Below are positions 8,018-14,539 of a stretch of DNA of 21,755 nt, in pieces. The stretch lies in IMG/VR virus record IMGVR_UViG_3300042882_000065, positions 1 to 21,755 of that record. The stretch is one strand, 5' to 3'. Below the pieces are notes generated by a model. The model was not told the DNA's origin, did no database searches, and saw only the letters and a program-made list of their open reading frames with translations. The translations under genes and the position numbers were made by a program. The first letter of the stretch is position 1. Each line of letters starts with the position of its first letter. This DNA is from a virus.

Positions 8018-8461
8018 TTACAGGGCGGCTGCGGCAATGAACAGCGCGTCAAGATCGGCAGCGGACATGCCCAACACGGGCGCCAGGGTCTGCACCAGGG
8101 GCCAGTCGCGCCGAATCTCGGTGGCGTACTCCCACTCGATCTGCGCGGCCTCTTTGGTGGGGCTGGGCAGGGCAGCAATGGCCGCAGCCACCGCTTCCAG
8201 CTTGCCGGCCTGCAGCAGGGCCAGGCGGGCCTGGCGGGCGGTCACCACGCTGGGCGGCGGCCTCAATTGCACTTGCCAGGCCATCTTCCATGCGCCGGCC
8301 ACCTGCACGGGCGGCAGTTGCACGGCGCGGTGCGAAGCGTCTACCGAAGGCGGATCCACCCACTCCACCAAGGCGTAATCGGCCATGCCAAGGGGATCGG
8401 TCTGAATGTCGCCAATGTGGCGCGGGTATTCAAGGGTGGAGAGTTTGATGTAGGTGCTCAT
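8018..8461 (-). CDS. Tail fibre/adhesin assembly chaperone-like protein
   Basis: The 147-residue product overlaps the end of the propeller gene as ATGA, so it is translationally coupled to it. The N-terminus (YIKLSTLEYPRHIGDI) followed by a Pro/Val-rich middle, and a C-terminus with ARQARLALLQAGKLEAV, IEWEYATEIRRDWPLVQ and LGMSAADLDALF, match my memory of small proteins encoded just after tail fibres in beta- and gammaproteobacterial phages and annotated as tail or tail-assembly proteins. A chaperone or fibre-cap role is inferred from that pattern and the tight coupling. It shares the high GC content of the lysis genes rather than the lower GC of the propeller it follows. Confidence 0.7.
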   Translation of the reverse strand: MSTYIKLSTLEYPRHIGDIQTDPLGMADYALVEWVDPPSVDASHRAVQLPPVQVAGAWKMAWQVQLRPPPSVVTARQARLALLQAGKLEAVAAAIAALPSPTKEAAQIEWEYATEIRRDWPLVQTLAPVLGMSAADLDALFIAAAAL

Positions 8462-9777
8462 ATCTGAGTGACCGTGGAGGTGAGAGAAGATGCAGAATCT
8501 GTCAAGCTAGATGCAGAATCTGTCAGGCTTGAGGCAGCATCAGTCAAGGAGGACGCCGCAGATGTAAGACTTGACGCGGAGTCTGTAAGGCTCGTATTGG
8601 CATACGTAACAGATAATCCAGACAATGAAAACGTCCCTGTTCTAGAACCATCTCCAGGAAGTTTTGCAAACAAAAATCCGTCCCTAACTGGCCCTGTATC
8701 CCAACCAATACCGCAGACGTAAAAGTTTCCTATAGAATCTAGAGCGATACCAAAACCTTCTGCCGCGTAACTAGCATAACCTAAAATACGTTGCCATTGA
8801 ATGTTGCCGTTTGTATCGTATTTTGCAAGTTGACAGCCAAAAGCAGCGCTTGAGTATCCGCAAAGATAAACATTTCCAGAAGCGTCTATTGCAACCGAGT
8901 TACCACGGTTGTTCCCGCTGGACCCTAGAGTTCTTTGCCATTGGATTGTTCCAGAGGTGTTGTACTTGGCAATCTGAATGTTGGTACTTCCAGTTGGCCC
9001 AGAGTAACCGCATAGATAAACATTACCAGAAGCATCAACCGCAAGTCCATTGGTTTGCTCATCATTGACAGCATCACTTAATGTTCTTTGCCATTGAATG
9101 ACGCCACTGGTATTGTATTTGGACACTTGTAATGCATTATTTCCTCCCGCTATTGAGGCACCTCCTACATAGAGATTAGCAGACGAATCTACTGCAATAC
9201 AAAAGCCTCGTGATTGGCCGCCTAAACTTCTTTGCCACTGAATTGCGCCACTTGTATCGTATTTAGCAATTTGTATATCTCCGCTTGGAGATCCTGCGGC
9301 CGAAAACCCGCAAATGTAAACATTAGAAGAAGAATCTACGGCTATTGCTCGGCCCTCTTCCAAATTAGAACTGCTGTTTAGACTTCTTTGCCATTGTATA
9401 ACTCCACTGGTGTTATATTTTGCTATCTGAATGTTGTATGTACCACTAACATTTGATGTTCCGCATACATAAACATTACCAGAAGAGTCTAATGCAACAG
9501 AATATCCAAACTCTAAACTAGAAGAGTCGCCCAAATTTCTTTGCCATTGAATGACGCCGCTGCTGGAATACTTGGCAAGTTGGAATTCATAGTTGCCGCT
9601 TGGATTTGTATGCCCTATTACATACATATTTCCAGAAGAATCTACTGCAACAGATCGTCCTTTTGTATCTCCAACTGCACTTGGTGCCAACAATCCAATC
9701 CACCCAACGGCCCCGACAACCGACAGCATCCCAAACCCCCGCGCAGAGGCAGCCCCCCTCGTTCCAAGCAACGGCAT
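8458..9777 (-). CDS. Seven-bladed beta-propeller tail adhesin with heptad-repeat C-terminus
   Basis: The frame is open to 9900, but the ATG at 9777 overlaps the upstream stop as TAATG and gives 439 residues. The N-terminal part (MPLLGTRGAASARGFG, then a hydrophobic patch) resembles short virion-anchoring leaders of phage tail proteins. Residues about 38-375 are SBBP-type propeller repeats: six copies of (I/L)Q(I/V/L)(A/S)KY(N/D)TSG.IQWQR followed by VA(V/I)DSSGNVY(V/L)CG. An N-terminal half-blade and a C-terminal FLFAKLPGDG would close a seventh blade. Residues 391-439 are seven heptads of the type SLTDSAS with Leu and Ala spaced as coiled-coil core positions, suggesting trimerisation or a stalk. 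A receptor-binding role is inferred. The repeats have lower GC than the neighbours, which suggests acquired host-range cargo. Confidence 0.82.
   Translation of the reverse strand: MPLLGTRGAASARGFGMLSVVGAVGWIGLLAPSAVGDTKGRSVAVDSSGNMYVIGHTNPSGNYEFQLAKYSSSGVIQWQRNLGDSSSLEFGYSVALDSSGNVYVCGTSNVSGTYNIQIAKYNTSGVIQWQRSLNSSSNLEEGRAIAVDSSSNVYICGFSAAGSPSGDIQIAKYDTSGAIQWQRSLGGQSRGFCIAVDSSANLYVGGASIAGGNNALQVSKYNTSGVIQWQRTLSDAVNDEQTNGLAVDASGNVYLCGYSGPTGSTNIQIAKYNTSGTIQWQRTLGSSGNNRGNSVAIDASGNVYLCGYSSAAFGCQLAKYDTNGNIQWQRILGYASYAAEGFGIALDSIGNFYVCGIGWDTGPVRDGFLFAKLPGDGSRTGTFSLSGLSVTYANTSLTDSASSLTSAASSLTDAASSLTDSASSLTDSASSLTSTVTQI
8489..8614 (-). repeat. 21-bp tandem repeats encoding SLTDSAS heptads
   Basis: Six consecutive 21-base units start at 8489, 8510, 8531, 8552, 8573 and 8594, with plus-strand core GatGcaGaatctGt. 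The first two are nearly identical and the last is degenerate. The copy number could vary by slippage. Confidence 0.85.
8785..9600 (-). repeat. About 150-bp periodic repeats encoding propeller blades
   Basis: The plus-strand string ttgccaYtg recurs near 8790, 8936, 9086, 9233, 9387 and 9541, each followed by a segment encoding KYNTSG. The period is about 147-154 bases, one propeller blade per unit. Confidence 0.8.
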
Positions 9778-10664
9778 TACGCAAACCTCGTCTGGGAAGC
9801 CAACACGGTGAACGTAGCCGCAGCGGTTTTGATGATCGTGTAGGAGTACACATCCACGCCCGAGGGATTGCCCGCCGTGGGCGCTGCGCCGCCTTGCCAC
9901 CGGGTGGTGACCCCTGATGTGGTTCCGTCTACCTGCACGGTGGTGTTGTAGTACGCAGTAGTTCCGTTCGTAACAAGGAACACTACGGTAGCCGCTTGGC
10001 CCACTGCCAAGGCTGTGTCCAGCGTAGTTCCAGCAGATGCCCGCAAATTTACCGTGAAGTTTCCGCTTGCGTTCGTGGTGTAGAACAGAACAGACTGTGT
10101 AGTGATGTCGTAGTTAATCGTGCCTGTTGCCGCCGTGGCAGAAACAGTAGCCACTTCTGCGGCATCATTGAGCACCACGCCAAATTTAGCGCTCGTGCCA
10201 CTGAAAGTTTGAGTTCCCGTCCAAGTGTTATCAGCACTCAATGAAACACCAGCAGAAGGAAGAGTAATCCCTTCCAGCACGTTGGTTCCGTTGCAACGTA
10301 GAACCATGCTGTTTCCGTTAGGTACGGAAATTCCACTCCCCGCTGATGTCTTGACTGTCTGTGCAAACCCACCAGTTGTGTTGTTGGTGACAAAGTACAG
10401 TTTGCTTACCGCAGGAACGATGACGTTTCTTGCCGCCCCAGGCGTTCCGCCCAGCACAAGGAACATCGCCCGCGCTTCGTCGGCGGCTCCGTTGGCAGAT
10501 GTCAGTGTGTAATCAGCAGCGGCCATCGTGATACTGGTCGTGCCAGATATCGCCGTGTCAATCAAATTTGTAGCCCCGGCGTTGAACACCGTGCCCCAAG
10601 TATTTGACAACTCCCCCGTTGCAGGGAGAACAAGTCTTAGACTACTGGTAAAGGTTGATGGCAT
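9777..10664 (-). CDS. Fibre-like virion structural protein
   Basis: This gene encodes 295 residues, with GAGG 5 bases before the ATG. The N-terminal part (TGELSNTWGTVFNAG..NLIDTAISG, then ITMAAADYTLTSANG) resembles a pattern I recall at the start of many uncharacterised tail or fibre proteins of uncultured phages, where GT(G)E.S.TWG is followed by a short helix and beta strands. The remainder is Thr/Ala/Gly/Val-rich without Cys clusters and looks all-beta (VIVPAVSKLYFVTNNTTGG; WTGTQTFSG). Its C-terminus continues directly into the adhesin start (TAATG), so the two are coupled and could be assembled together. A tail fibre or baseplate-decoration role is inferred from sequence texture and position. 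Confidence 0.72.
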   Translation of the reverse strand: MPSTFTSSLRLVLPATGELSNTWGTVFNAGATNLIDTAISGTTSITMAAADYTLTSANGAADEARAMFLVLGGTPGAARNVIVPAVSKLYFVTNNTTGGFAQTVKTSAGSGISVPNGNSMVLRCNGTNVLEGITLPSAGVSLSADNTWTGTQTFSGTSAKFGVVLNDAAEVATVSATAATGTINYDITTQSVLFYTTNASGNFTVNLRASAGTTLDTALAVGQAATVVFLVTNGTTAYYNTTVQVDGTTSGVTTRWQGGAAPTAGNPSGVDVYSYTIIKTAAATFTVLASQTRFA

Positions 10665-10671
10665 GTGAACC

Positions 10672-11082
10672 TCAAACTATTCGGATCAGGGCAGATGTAG
10701 CCGAAGGCGCAGGCAACTGCACCACAAAAGGATTGGCAGTCTTATCAGCGCCAAAATCCAGCACCGCAATAGCACGGTTCGCTTTTGATGCGTTGTAGAT
10801 CAAAGCGCCCCGCGCAGTCAAAGATCCAGCCCACGATGGATTTGCAAACGTCAAGTAAGCAACCGTGCCAGACAACACCCACTGAACACTGGTTAGAGCA
10901 ATACCACCAGCGGTGTACCCTGTTCCTACCACTTCATTGGTAGACGAGTACACCGTTGTAGTCGGTCCAAGCGATGCGGCGCTTACATACAGCGCCATTC
11001 TCAAGGTATCAACAGGCAAGTTGTGGATTGCCTGCCCCAACTCTTGCTTGAACGATGAGCACAGAGTTTGTGCAATCGGCAT
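10672..11082 (-). CDS. Conserved small virion protein (tail-region)
   Basis: The 136-residue product starts at an ATG immediately after the preceding stop; AGGTGA upstream serves as ribosome-binding site. It begins MPIAQTLCSSFKQELGQAIH and contains TLRMALYVSAASLGPTTTVY, TGYTAGGIALT and RGALIYNASKANRAIAVLDFG. I recognise this combination as a very widespread conserved hypothetical of phage structural clusters. It usually sits between the adaptor and fibre genes, as here. The sequence looks all-beta after an N-terminal helix. I cannot assign a function; a tail or neck accessory role is the most likely reading. Confidence 0.75.
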   Translation of the reverse strand: MPIAQTLCSSFKQELGQAIHNLPVDTLRMALYVSAASLGPTTTVYSSTNEVVGTGYTAGGIALTSVQWVLSGTVAYLTFANPSWAGSLTARGALIYNASKANRAIAVLDFGADKTANPFVVQLPAPSATSALIRIV

Positions 11083-11730
11083 TTACATCACCTGTGTTCT
11101 AAGCTGCCCTGATCGATAACTGTCTTGTCGGTTCTTGCCATCACCCAGATTCTTGAGCGAGATCATGGATTGATTGAGTTCCTTATCCATCATCGCCACA
11201 ATATCCGGCTCCTGCTTCATCCACCTTGCCGCTTCAACCATCGCAGCGTTGAACAACACGCTGTCAAAATTGTCGCTAAGCCAAGTTGTAGAAGCAGTAA
11301 CAATGCTCTCCGGGTAGTAAAAGTAGTTCAGTTCTGCATTGAACGCCGCGCTGGGCGACGGCCCAAGCAGGAAAGACTGCACCTTTGGAGTGCCAGTCTG
11401 CGTTCCATACAAGGCATAGTACTTCGGCGTGCCCGTTACATTCGGGTTAGGAAACGACTCCCGAATAAAATTTACATCCTTGTTCAGCAAAAAACTGTAC
11501 TCATTCGCAGAGATAACAGCCAGCGAGAACGGCGTCAAAAAATCCACCGGCACTGGAATCAGCGGGTTGCTGACGCTAAGAACCAGTGTCGTAGTCTTGC
11601 GAAGGATCGGAAGCTGAACGGCGTTGTAGATCCTTTGCTCTGCCAATTTTGTGATAGTGGCAAAGTCAACAGTAGTGAATGCGTTTTCCGTCGCATCCTC
11701 TACAGCCGTTTTCAGTTCCGAGTAGTTCAC
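11083..11730 (-). CDS. Head-tail adaptor / head-completion protein (SU10-type adaptor-like)
   Basis: The gene starts with GTG at 11730, overlapping the upstream stop as GTGA. The 215-residue product has the N-terminal helix pattern YSELKTAVEDATEN, then LAEQRIYNAVQLPILRK, PVDFL.PFSLAVI, LLNKDVNFIRESFPNP and TGTPKYYALYG. I associate this pattern with phage adaptor proteins that form the ring between portal and tail. The C-terminal third is helical (FNAAMVEAARWMKQEPDIVAMMDKEL). It lies three genes downstream of a second adaptor-like gene, and small conserved proteins separate them. The family name is from memory. The adaptor role agrees with the neighbourhood. Confidence 0.78.
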   Translation of the reverse strand: MNYSELKTAVEDATENAFTTVDFATITKLAEQRIYNAVQLPILRKTTTLVLSVSNPLIPVPVDFLTPFSLAVISANEYSFLLNKDVNFIRESFPNPNVTGTPKYYALYGTQTGTPKVQSFLLGPSPSAAFNAELNYFYYPESIVTASTTWLSDNFDSVLFNAAMVEAARWMKQEPDIVAMMDKELNQSMISLKNLGDGKNRQDSYRSGQLRTQVM

Positions 11731-11918
11731 GCTATCGGCCCTCTAGACATGAAGCCCCGAGTAGCAGCACCCACACCGCGCATCTTGATGCCCGAAGTTT
11801 TGGTGGGCGGCGCAGGGTTCGCAGCAGTCTGCCCAACAACCATGCAACTTGTGTTTCTCAAGTTGTCAATTTCTTGAGGCAAGGTCTTTGGATTAGCAAC
11901 TTTGGTAACTTTTCCCAT
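11727..11918 (-). CDS. Small conserved protein ending in an RGVGAATRG tail
   Basis: This 63-residue protein follows the 49-residue gene by 3 bases and overlaps the adaptor start by 4 bases. The C-terminal KMRGVGAATRGFMSRGPIA is Gly/Arg-rich and resembles the ends of small proteins found in connector modules of uncultured phages. No fold, membrane segment or catalytic motif is visible. A packaged or connector-associated role is inferred only from position and basic, disordered-looking composition. Confidence 0.7.
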   Translation of the reverse strand: MGKVTKVANPKTLPQEIDNLRNTSCMVVGQTAANPAPPTKTSGIKMRGVGAATRGFMSRGPIA

Positions 11919-11921
11919 GTC

Positions 11922-12071
11922 TCACCCCTTCTGGTTCATCACACGGGCCATGTTCTTCCCGTACTTCAGTCGGTCTTCAGTGGTAGGGCCACCCTTCTTA
12001 AAGGATGGCTTCTTGCCAGGGTGCATGCGCTTTTCATGCTTCGCCACGGCCTTTTCAGGTGTCATCTTCAT
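11922..12071 (-). CDS. Small basic KKGG-motif protein (49 aa)
   Basis: I found this short gene by reading the gap between its neighbours. AAGGAG lies 5 bases before the ATG at 12071, and the TGA is at 11922. The product is strongly basic (MKMTPEKAVAKHEKRMHPGK, then FKKGGPTTEDRLKYGKNMAR). The pattern KKGG..(T/S)ED..KYG(K/R)N.AR.MNQ is one I recall repeatedly in connector modules of uncultured phages, so I am confident that it is a real gene. Its function is unknown. The KKGG element links it to the other (Y/F)AKGG proteins in this window. Confidence 0.82.
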   Translation of the reverse strand: MKMTPEKAVAKHEKRMHPGKKPSFKKGGPTTEDRLKYGKNMARVMNQKG

Positions 12072-12080
12072 GTGTGCTCC

Positions 12081-12464
12081 TTAAACTGTTACTGTAGCAA
12101 CATATCCATTGGCAACCAAGGAATTTGGTGTCACTCCACTCATCACGCCACTAGCACCCCCAACTGGTGCCCACCCCCACTCAATTACCCGACTACCTTC
12201 TCCGATTGTCCCACTAGAAGTTACTCCAGATGCGTACCAAGTATTCGTGTCAGGCCGAGGATCGCGGATAGCCTGCGGGTCAGCAACAGGGTACATGCCC
12301 AACTGAAGCTGCGGATGGTCCGGGCTCCAGCAATCCGGGCAAGAACGAATCTGAGTCTGCTTTGTTTTGACTACCTCGTTCTTCAACTTCTTCAAGTCAA
12401 AGCGGAAGCCACAACGATCGCAAAACCCAAAGGATTTTTTGCCGTTGGCAAAACGGTTGCTCAT
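12081..12464 (-). CDS. Zinc-ribbon protein of the phage connector module
   Basis: The 127-residue protein carries two CxxC knuckles, Cys15-Cys18 (CDRCGFRF) and Cys42-Cys45 (CPDCWSPDHPQ), which should bind one zinc ion. After this comes DPQAIRDPRPD, a motif I recall from a widespread conserved family in phage structural clusters. The last 55 residues are Gly/Ser/Val-rich and beta-like (EWGWAPVGGASG). It starts 1 base after the stop of the adaptor-like gene with little ribosome-binding sequence, so it depends on coupling. Zinc-ribbon proteins next to adaptors could be structural virion parts or transcription regulators; position favours the former. Confidence 0.75.
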   Translation of the reverse strand: MSNRFANGKKSFGFCDRCGFRFDLKKLKNEVVKTKQTQIRSCPDCWSPDHPQLQLGMYPVADPQAIRDPRPDTNTWYASGVTSSGTIGEGSRVIEWGWAPVGGASGVMSGVTPNSLVANGYVATVTV

Positions 12465-12465
12465 A

Positions 12466-13161
12466 CTAACTCACAAACATCTGTCTTGGAATTAACCGAA
12501 TAGCTGCCTTTTCGCGGTCCTCGGAACTAGCCAACTCCCAGTCTTGCTCGTACTGAGCCTTCAAAATTTGCATCCGATCCATCGCATTCGGGATCTTCAT
12601 GGACAGTTGATAAGCCAGCCCAGATATCAGCGCCGGCAGAAAACGGAACGGTATGTCTTGCGTATAAGTACCACCAGCCCCAGCGTCTTGAATCCTGCGA
12701 AGCCGCCAGTAGACAAACGTGTATGTCTGAGAATCATCAGGCGTAGGCCACACCGTAAACTCTGGCGCATCAGCTTGCCGATTGATCCACACCTGAATCG
12801 GCCTTGCTTGTTGCAACTTGTTGGGAATGGACGAGTAGGTAGAAACACTGATACGCGTGATGGTCAGATCAGTCTGAGTAGAGACATTGCCCGCGCCCGT
12901 GCGGATCACATGCTCAATCAAATCTACCGTGTCAGCCGGCAAGGTGTAAGTGTTTGTGCCAGGAGTCAAGACTTGTTGGCCTTGCTCCACGCACCATAAA
13001 TTCAAACCCCTGTTCGCCCAATCTGCCAGCAACAAATTTAACGACCTACGGGCTGTGCGCAGATCATAGCCAGTACGCAACTCCGTGCCGCAACGCTCGA
13101 ACGCTTCCTCGACGCATTCATTGAGGTCAAGATTGAACGTAGCTGCGCCGGATGTGGTCAT
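12466..13161 (-). CDS. Head-completion/adaptor protein (P22 gp4 / T7 gp11-like)
   Basis: The 231-residue protein contains DLNECVEEAFERCG, RRSLNLLLADWANRGLNLW and LTPGTNTYTLPADTVDLIEHV. This is the helix-turn-helix bundle and TYTLP.D pattern typical of gp4/gp11-type adaptors that attach below the portal. The middle has WPTPDD..TYTFVYWRLRRIQD, and the C-terminus is helical (AYQLSMKIPNAMDRMQILKAQYEQDWELA). The ATG at 13161 has no clear ribosome-binding site, and the 26 bases before it carry an imperfect duplication of the end of the upstream gene. The assignment comes from motif memory and gene order, with the second adaptor-type gene 0.7 kb downstream. Confidence 0.78.
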   Translation of the reverse strand: MTTSGAATFNLDLNECVEEAFERCGTELRTGYDLRTARRSLNLLLADWANRGLNLWCVEQGQQVLTPGTNTYTLPADTVDLIEHVIRTGAGNVSTQTDLTITRISVSTYSSIPNKLQQARPIQVWINRQADAPEFTVWPTPDDSQTYTFVYWRLRRIQDAGAGGTYTQDIPFRFLPALISGLAYQLSMKIPNAMDRMQILKAQYEQDWELASSEDREKAAIRLIPRQMFVS

Positions 13162-13162
13162 G

Positions 13163-13201
13163 ATTTACTTTGCTATCAACGCAACATTTACTTTGCTGTC
13201 A
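13163..13201 (-). repeat. 23-bp-offset direct repeat at a gene junction
   Basis: Sixteen bases (plus strand atttactttgctRtca) occur at 13163-13178 and again at 13186-13201 with one difference. The second copy includes the end of the KGG gene, so the intergenic part looks like a duplicated gene end. Confidence 0.7.
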
Positions 13202-13418
13202 TCGCAGAACGCTTGAAGGCTTTGGCAGTAGGAGCGCCGGGAGAACCCGGCTTGCGCATTTTTTCACCCGATCCAGCGGCAATCCGCTTGCGCTTGGCGT
13301 TGATGCGGTCATAAAGCCCAACTTCTCCACCTTTTGCATACTCGGTAAAGTCTGTGTTGTCACGGCGCTGCTTTGTCAAACCTTTACGGATAGCGCCCAT
13401 GCCCCTACTGGCGCGCAT
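13188..13418 (-). CDS. Small basic YAKGG-motif protein (76 aa)
   Basis: The start at 13418 overlaps the preceding stop as TGATG. The protein is very basic and contains DFTEYAKGGEV, LYDRINAKRKRIAAGSGEKM and APTAKAFKRSA. I recall AKRKRI..GSGEKMRKPG as a strongly conserved block in uncultured phages, always among structural genes. It has no membrane segment and looks largely helical/disordered. Possible roles are DNA binding inside the capsid or assembly of the connector. These are speculative. Confidence 0.8.
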   Translation of the reverse strand: MRASRGMGAIRKGLTKQRRDNTDFTEYAKGGEVGLYDRINAKRKRIAAGSGEKMRKPGSPGAPTAKAFKRSAMTAK

Positions 13419-13813
13419 CAGATGTACTTCCCCTTGGTCTTACCACGCTGGGCACAGCCGTCAATCCCCTTGGACTTGACAACACCACCTTTTGCAAAAG
13501 ACGGCTCACCGTAGGGGGTCATTGGCAGGCGACGGCGCGGGTTTACCATGCCACTGTTTGACTGCATAGGAAGTTGCGGAGGAGCCTCTTCTACAAAATT
13601 AGCAGGGAGCATTTCTTCAACACGCGGAGGCATTATTGGAGAATCATCCGGGTTAAGCCCGCTATCAAAGCGGCGCGTCGAACGCGGTGCCGTCGGTGCC
13701 GATGGAGACTTCATTTGTGCAATAGCCATTTGCATTTCTTGTGGTGTCAAGTTTCTTGATGGCGCTCTATTTTGCAACTTTGTAGACAAAGACTTTGGAT
13801 CAATAGCAGGCAT
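13418..13813 (-). CDS. FAKGG-motif protein with C-terminal DGCAQRGKTKG tag (131 aa)
   Basis: A GGAG site lies 7 bases before the ATG at 13813. The first 90 residues are Pro/Ser/Arg-rich and probably disordered, with one helix near LTPQEMQMAIAQMK. The last 25 residues carry FAKGGVVKSKGIDGCAQRG followed by KTKG. This C-terminal tag recurs, with small changes, at the ends of unrelated proteins in phage structural modules. It is also shared in reduced form by the gene immediately upstream (YAKGGGVESKG..KTKG). Its function is unknown. The tag could direct packaging, processing or interaction with a common virion partner. Confidence 0.78.
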   Translation of the reverse strand: MPAIDPKSLSTKLQNRAPSRNLTPQEMQMAIAQMKSPSAPTAPRSTRRFDSGLNPDDSPIMPPRVEEMLPANFVEEAPPQLPMQSNSGMVNPRRRLPMTPYGEPSFAKGGVVKSKGIDGCAQRGKTKGKYI

Positions 13814-13823
13814 TTTTATCTCC

Positions 13824-14162
13824 TTAGCACTTGCCCCCGCGCATCATCTTGACCATCTTGCCCTTGGTCTTGCCCTTGGACTCGACGCCGCCGCCCTTGG
13901 CATAAGCCATGCCGCCGCCCATCATCTTCTTGCCCTTGGCTTCGGCCATCTCGTGCTTGAGCATGGACTTCGGAGCGCCCTTCTTCTTCATGAAGGCCAC
14001 TTCCTTCTTCATCATTTCCTTGGACTCTTTCACATCGCCTCCTTCAGCATGGGCTTTCGGCCCAACAAACTTCTCGGCAACACTACGGGGGATGCCAACG
14101 CCCTTGGGATCTTTCAACGCCGCGTACATCAGCCTACGCTGAGCTTCAGACTTGACCGGCAT
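13824..14162 (-). CDS. Lys-rich YAKGG-motif protein (112 aa)
   Basis: The ATG at 14162 overlaps the holin-candidate stop as TAATG. The N-terminus MPVKSEAQRRLMYAALKDP, followed by GIPRSVAEKFVG, is typical of a small phage family I recall as DUF3008-like. The middle is a charged helix rich in Lys, Met and Glu (ESKEMMKKEVAFMKKKGAPK). The C-terminus is Gly/Lys-rich with YAKGGGVESKGKTKGKMV and ends MMRGGKC. The net charge is strongly positive. It would suit DNA binding, such as a minor head-internal protein, but there is no direct evidence for that. Confidence 0.78.
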   Translation of the reverse strand: MPVKSEAQRRLMYAALKDPKGVGIPRSVAEKFVGPKAHAEGGDVKESKEMMKKEVAFMKKKGAPKSMLKHEMAEAKGKKMMGGGMAYAKGGGVESKGKTKGKMVKMMRGGKC

Positions 14163-14539
14163 TACTCTTTGTCTTCCGTCTTGCTTTTCTCATTGTGCAA
14201 ACGTATCCACTTGTACAACAAAAACCCAATCTGAAGGATCAAGTAGACAAGCGTTGCCCACATGATGACTTCATTGATCTGCATCCCCGCTGCTGCCGCG
14301 CCGCTTACCGCAACAGGCGGTAACCCTTTCATGGTGGCATCAACAACATCAGCCTTGTGTTGAAAATTCATAGCTGACTGCGAATTTGATTGAACTACTT
14401 CTTTCACTGCAGACGCTCCCGCTAAAGGCAAAGCAACCAGCAATGCTGTTAATTTTGTAACACGAACAACAAGTCGAGTCCAGTATGTTGACTGCTTTAA
14501 CTTTTCAACTTCAACAGTCTTATCGCAGAGTTTTTCCAT
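14162..14539 (-). CDS. Holin candidate (T7 gp17.5-like C-terminus)
   Basis: I take the ATG at 14539 (125 residues); an ATG at 14545 is possible, and both lie in the last codons of the upstream membrane gene. There are two hydrophobic segments. The first is at about residues 29-46 (KLTALLVALPLAGASAV); the second is at about 88-110 (INEVIMWATLVYLILQIGF), followed by LLYKWIR and a highly charged end. The second segment plus basic tail closely resembles T7-family holins, which carry NE..YVAAIAYTVVQIG before a charged terminus. Such proteins form holes that release or depolarise for endolysin action. The endolysin lies 6 kb away, so this is a split lysis arrangement. It could instead be an accessory membrane protein. 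Confidence 0.6.
   Translation of the reverse strand: MEKLCDKTVEVEKLKQSTYWTRLVVRVTKLTALLVALPLAGASAVKEVVQSNSQSAMNFQHKADVVDATMKGLPPVAVSGAAAAGMQINEVIMWATLVYLILQIGFLLYKWIRLHNEKSKTEDKE

Noticed and set aside
8014-8178. 55-codon upstream extension of the endolysin
   Set aside because: It is Pro/Arg/Cys-rich shadow of the chaperone-like gene. The ATG at 8013 begins directly with the SAR segment.
8468-8722. Plus-strand frame with amphipathic heptads opposite the adhesin tail
   Set aside because: It arises from the 21-bp repeat lacking antisense stops; no start signal is convincing. Recorded as a curiosity only.
11125-12503. Two long plus-strand frames (250 and 274 codons) over the adaptor and zinc-ribbon region
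   Set aside because: They oppose conserved minus-strand genes, have Arg/His/Ser-rich shadow composition and lack ribosome-binding sites.
13548-14234. 228-codon plus-strand frame rich in His, Leu and Ala
   Set aside because: It is the reverse of the Lys/Gly/Met-rich genes; the HHL and LGL periodicity mirrors their codons.
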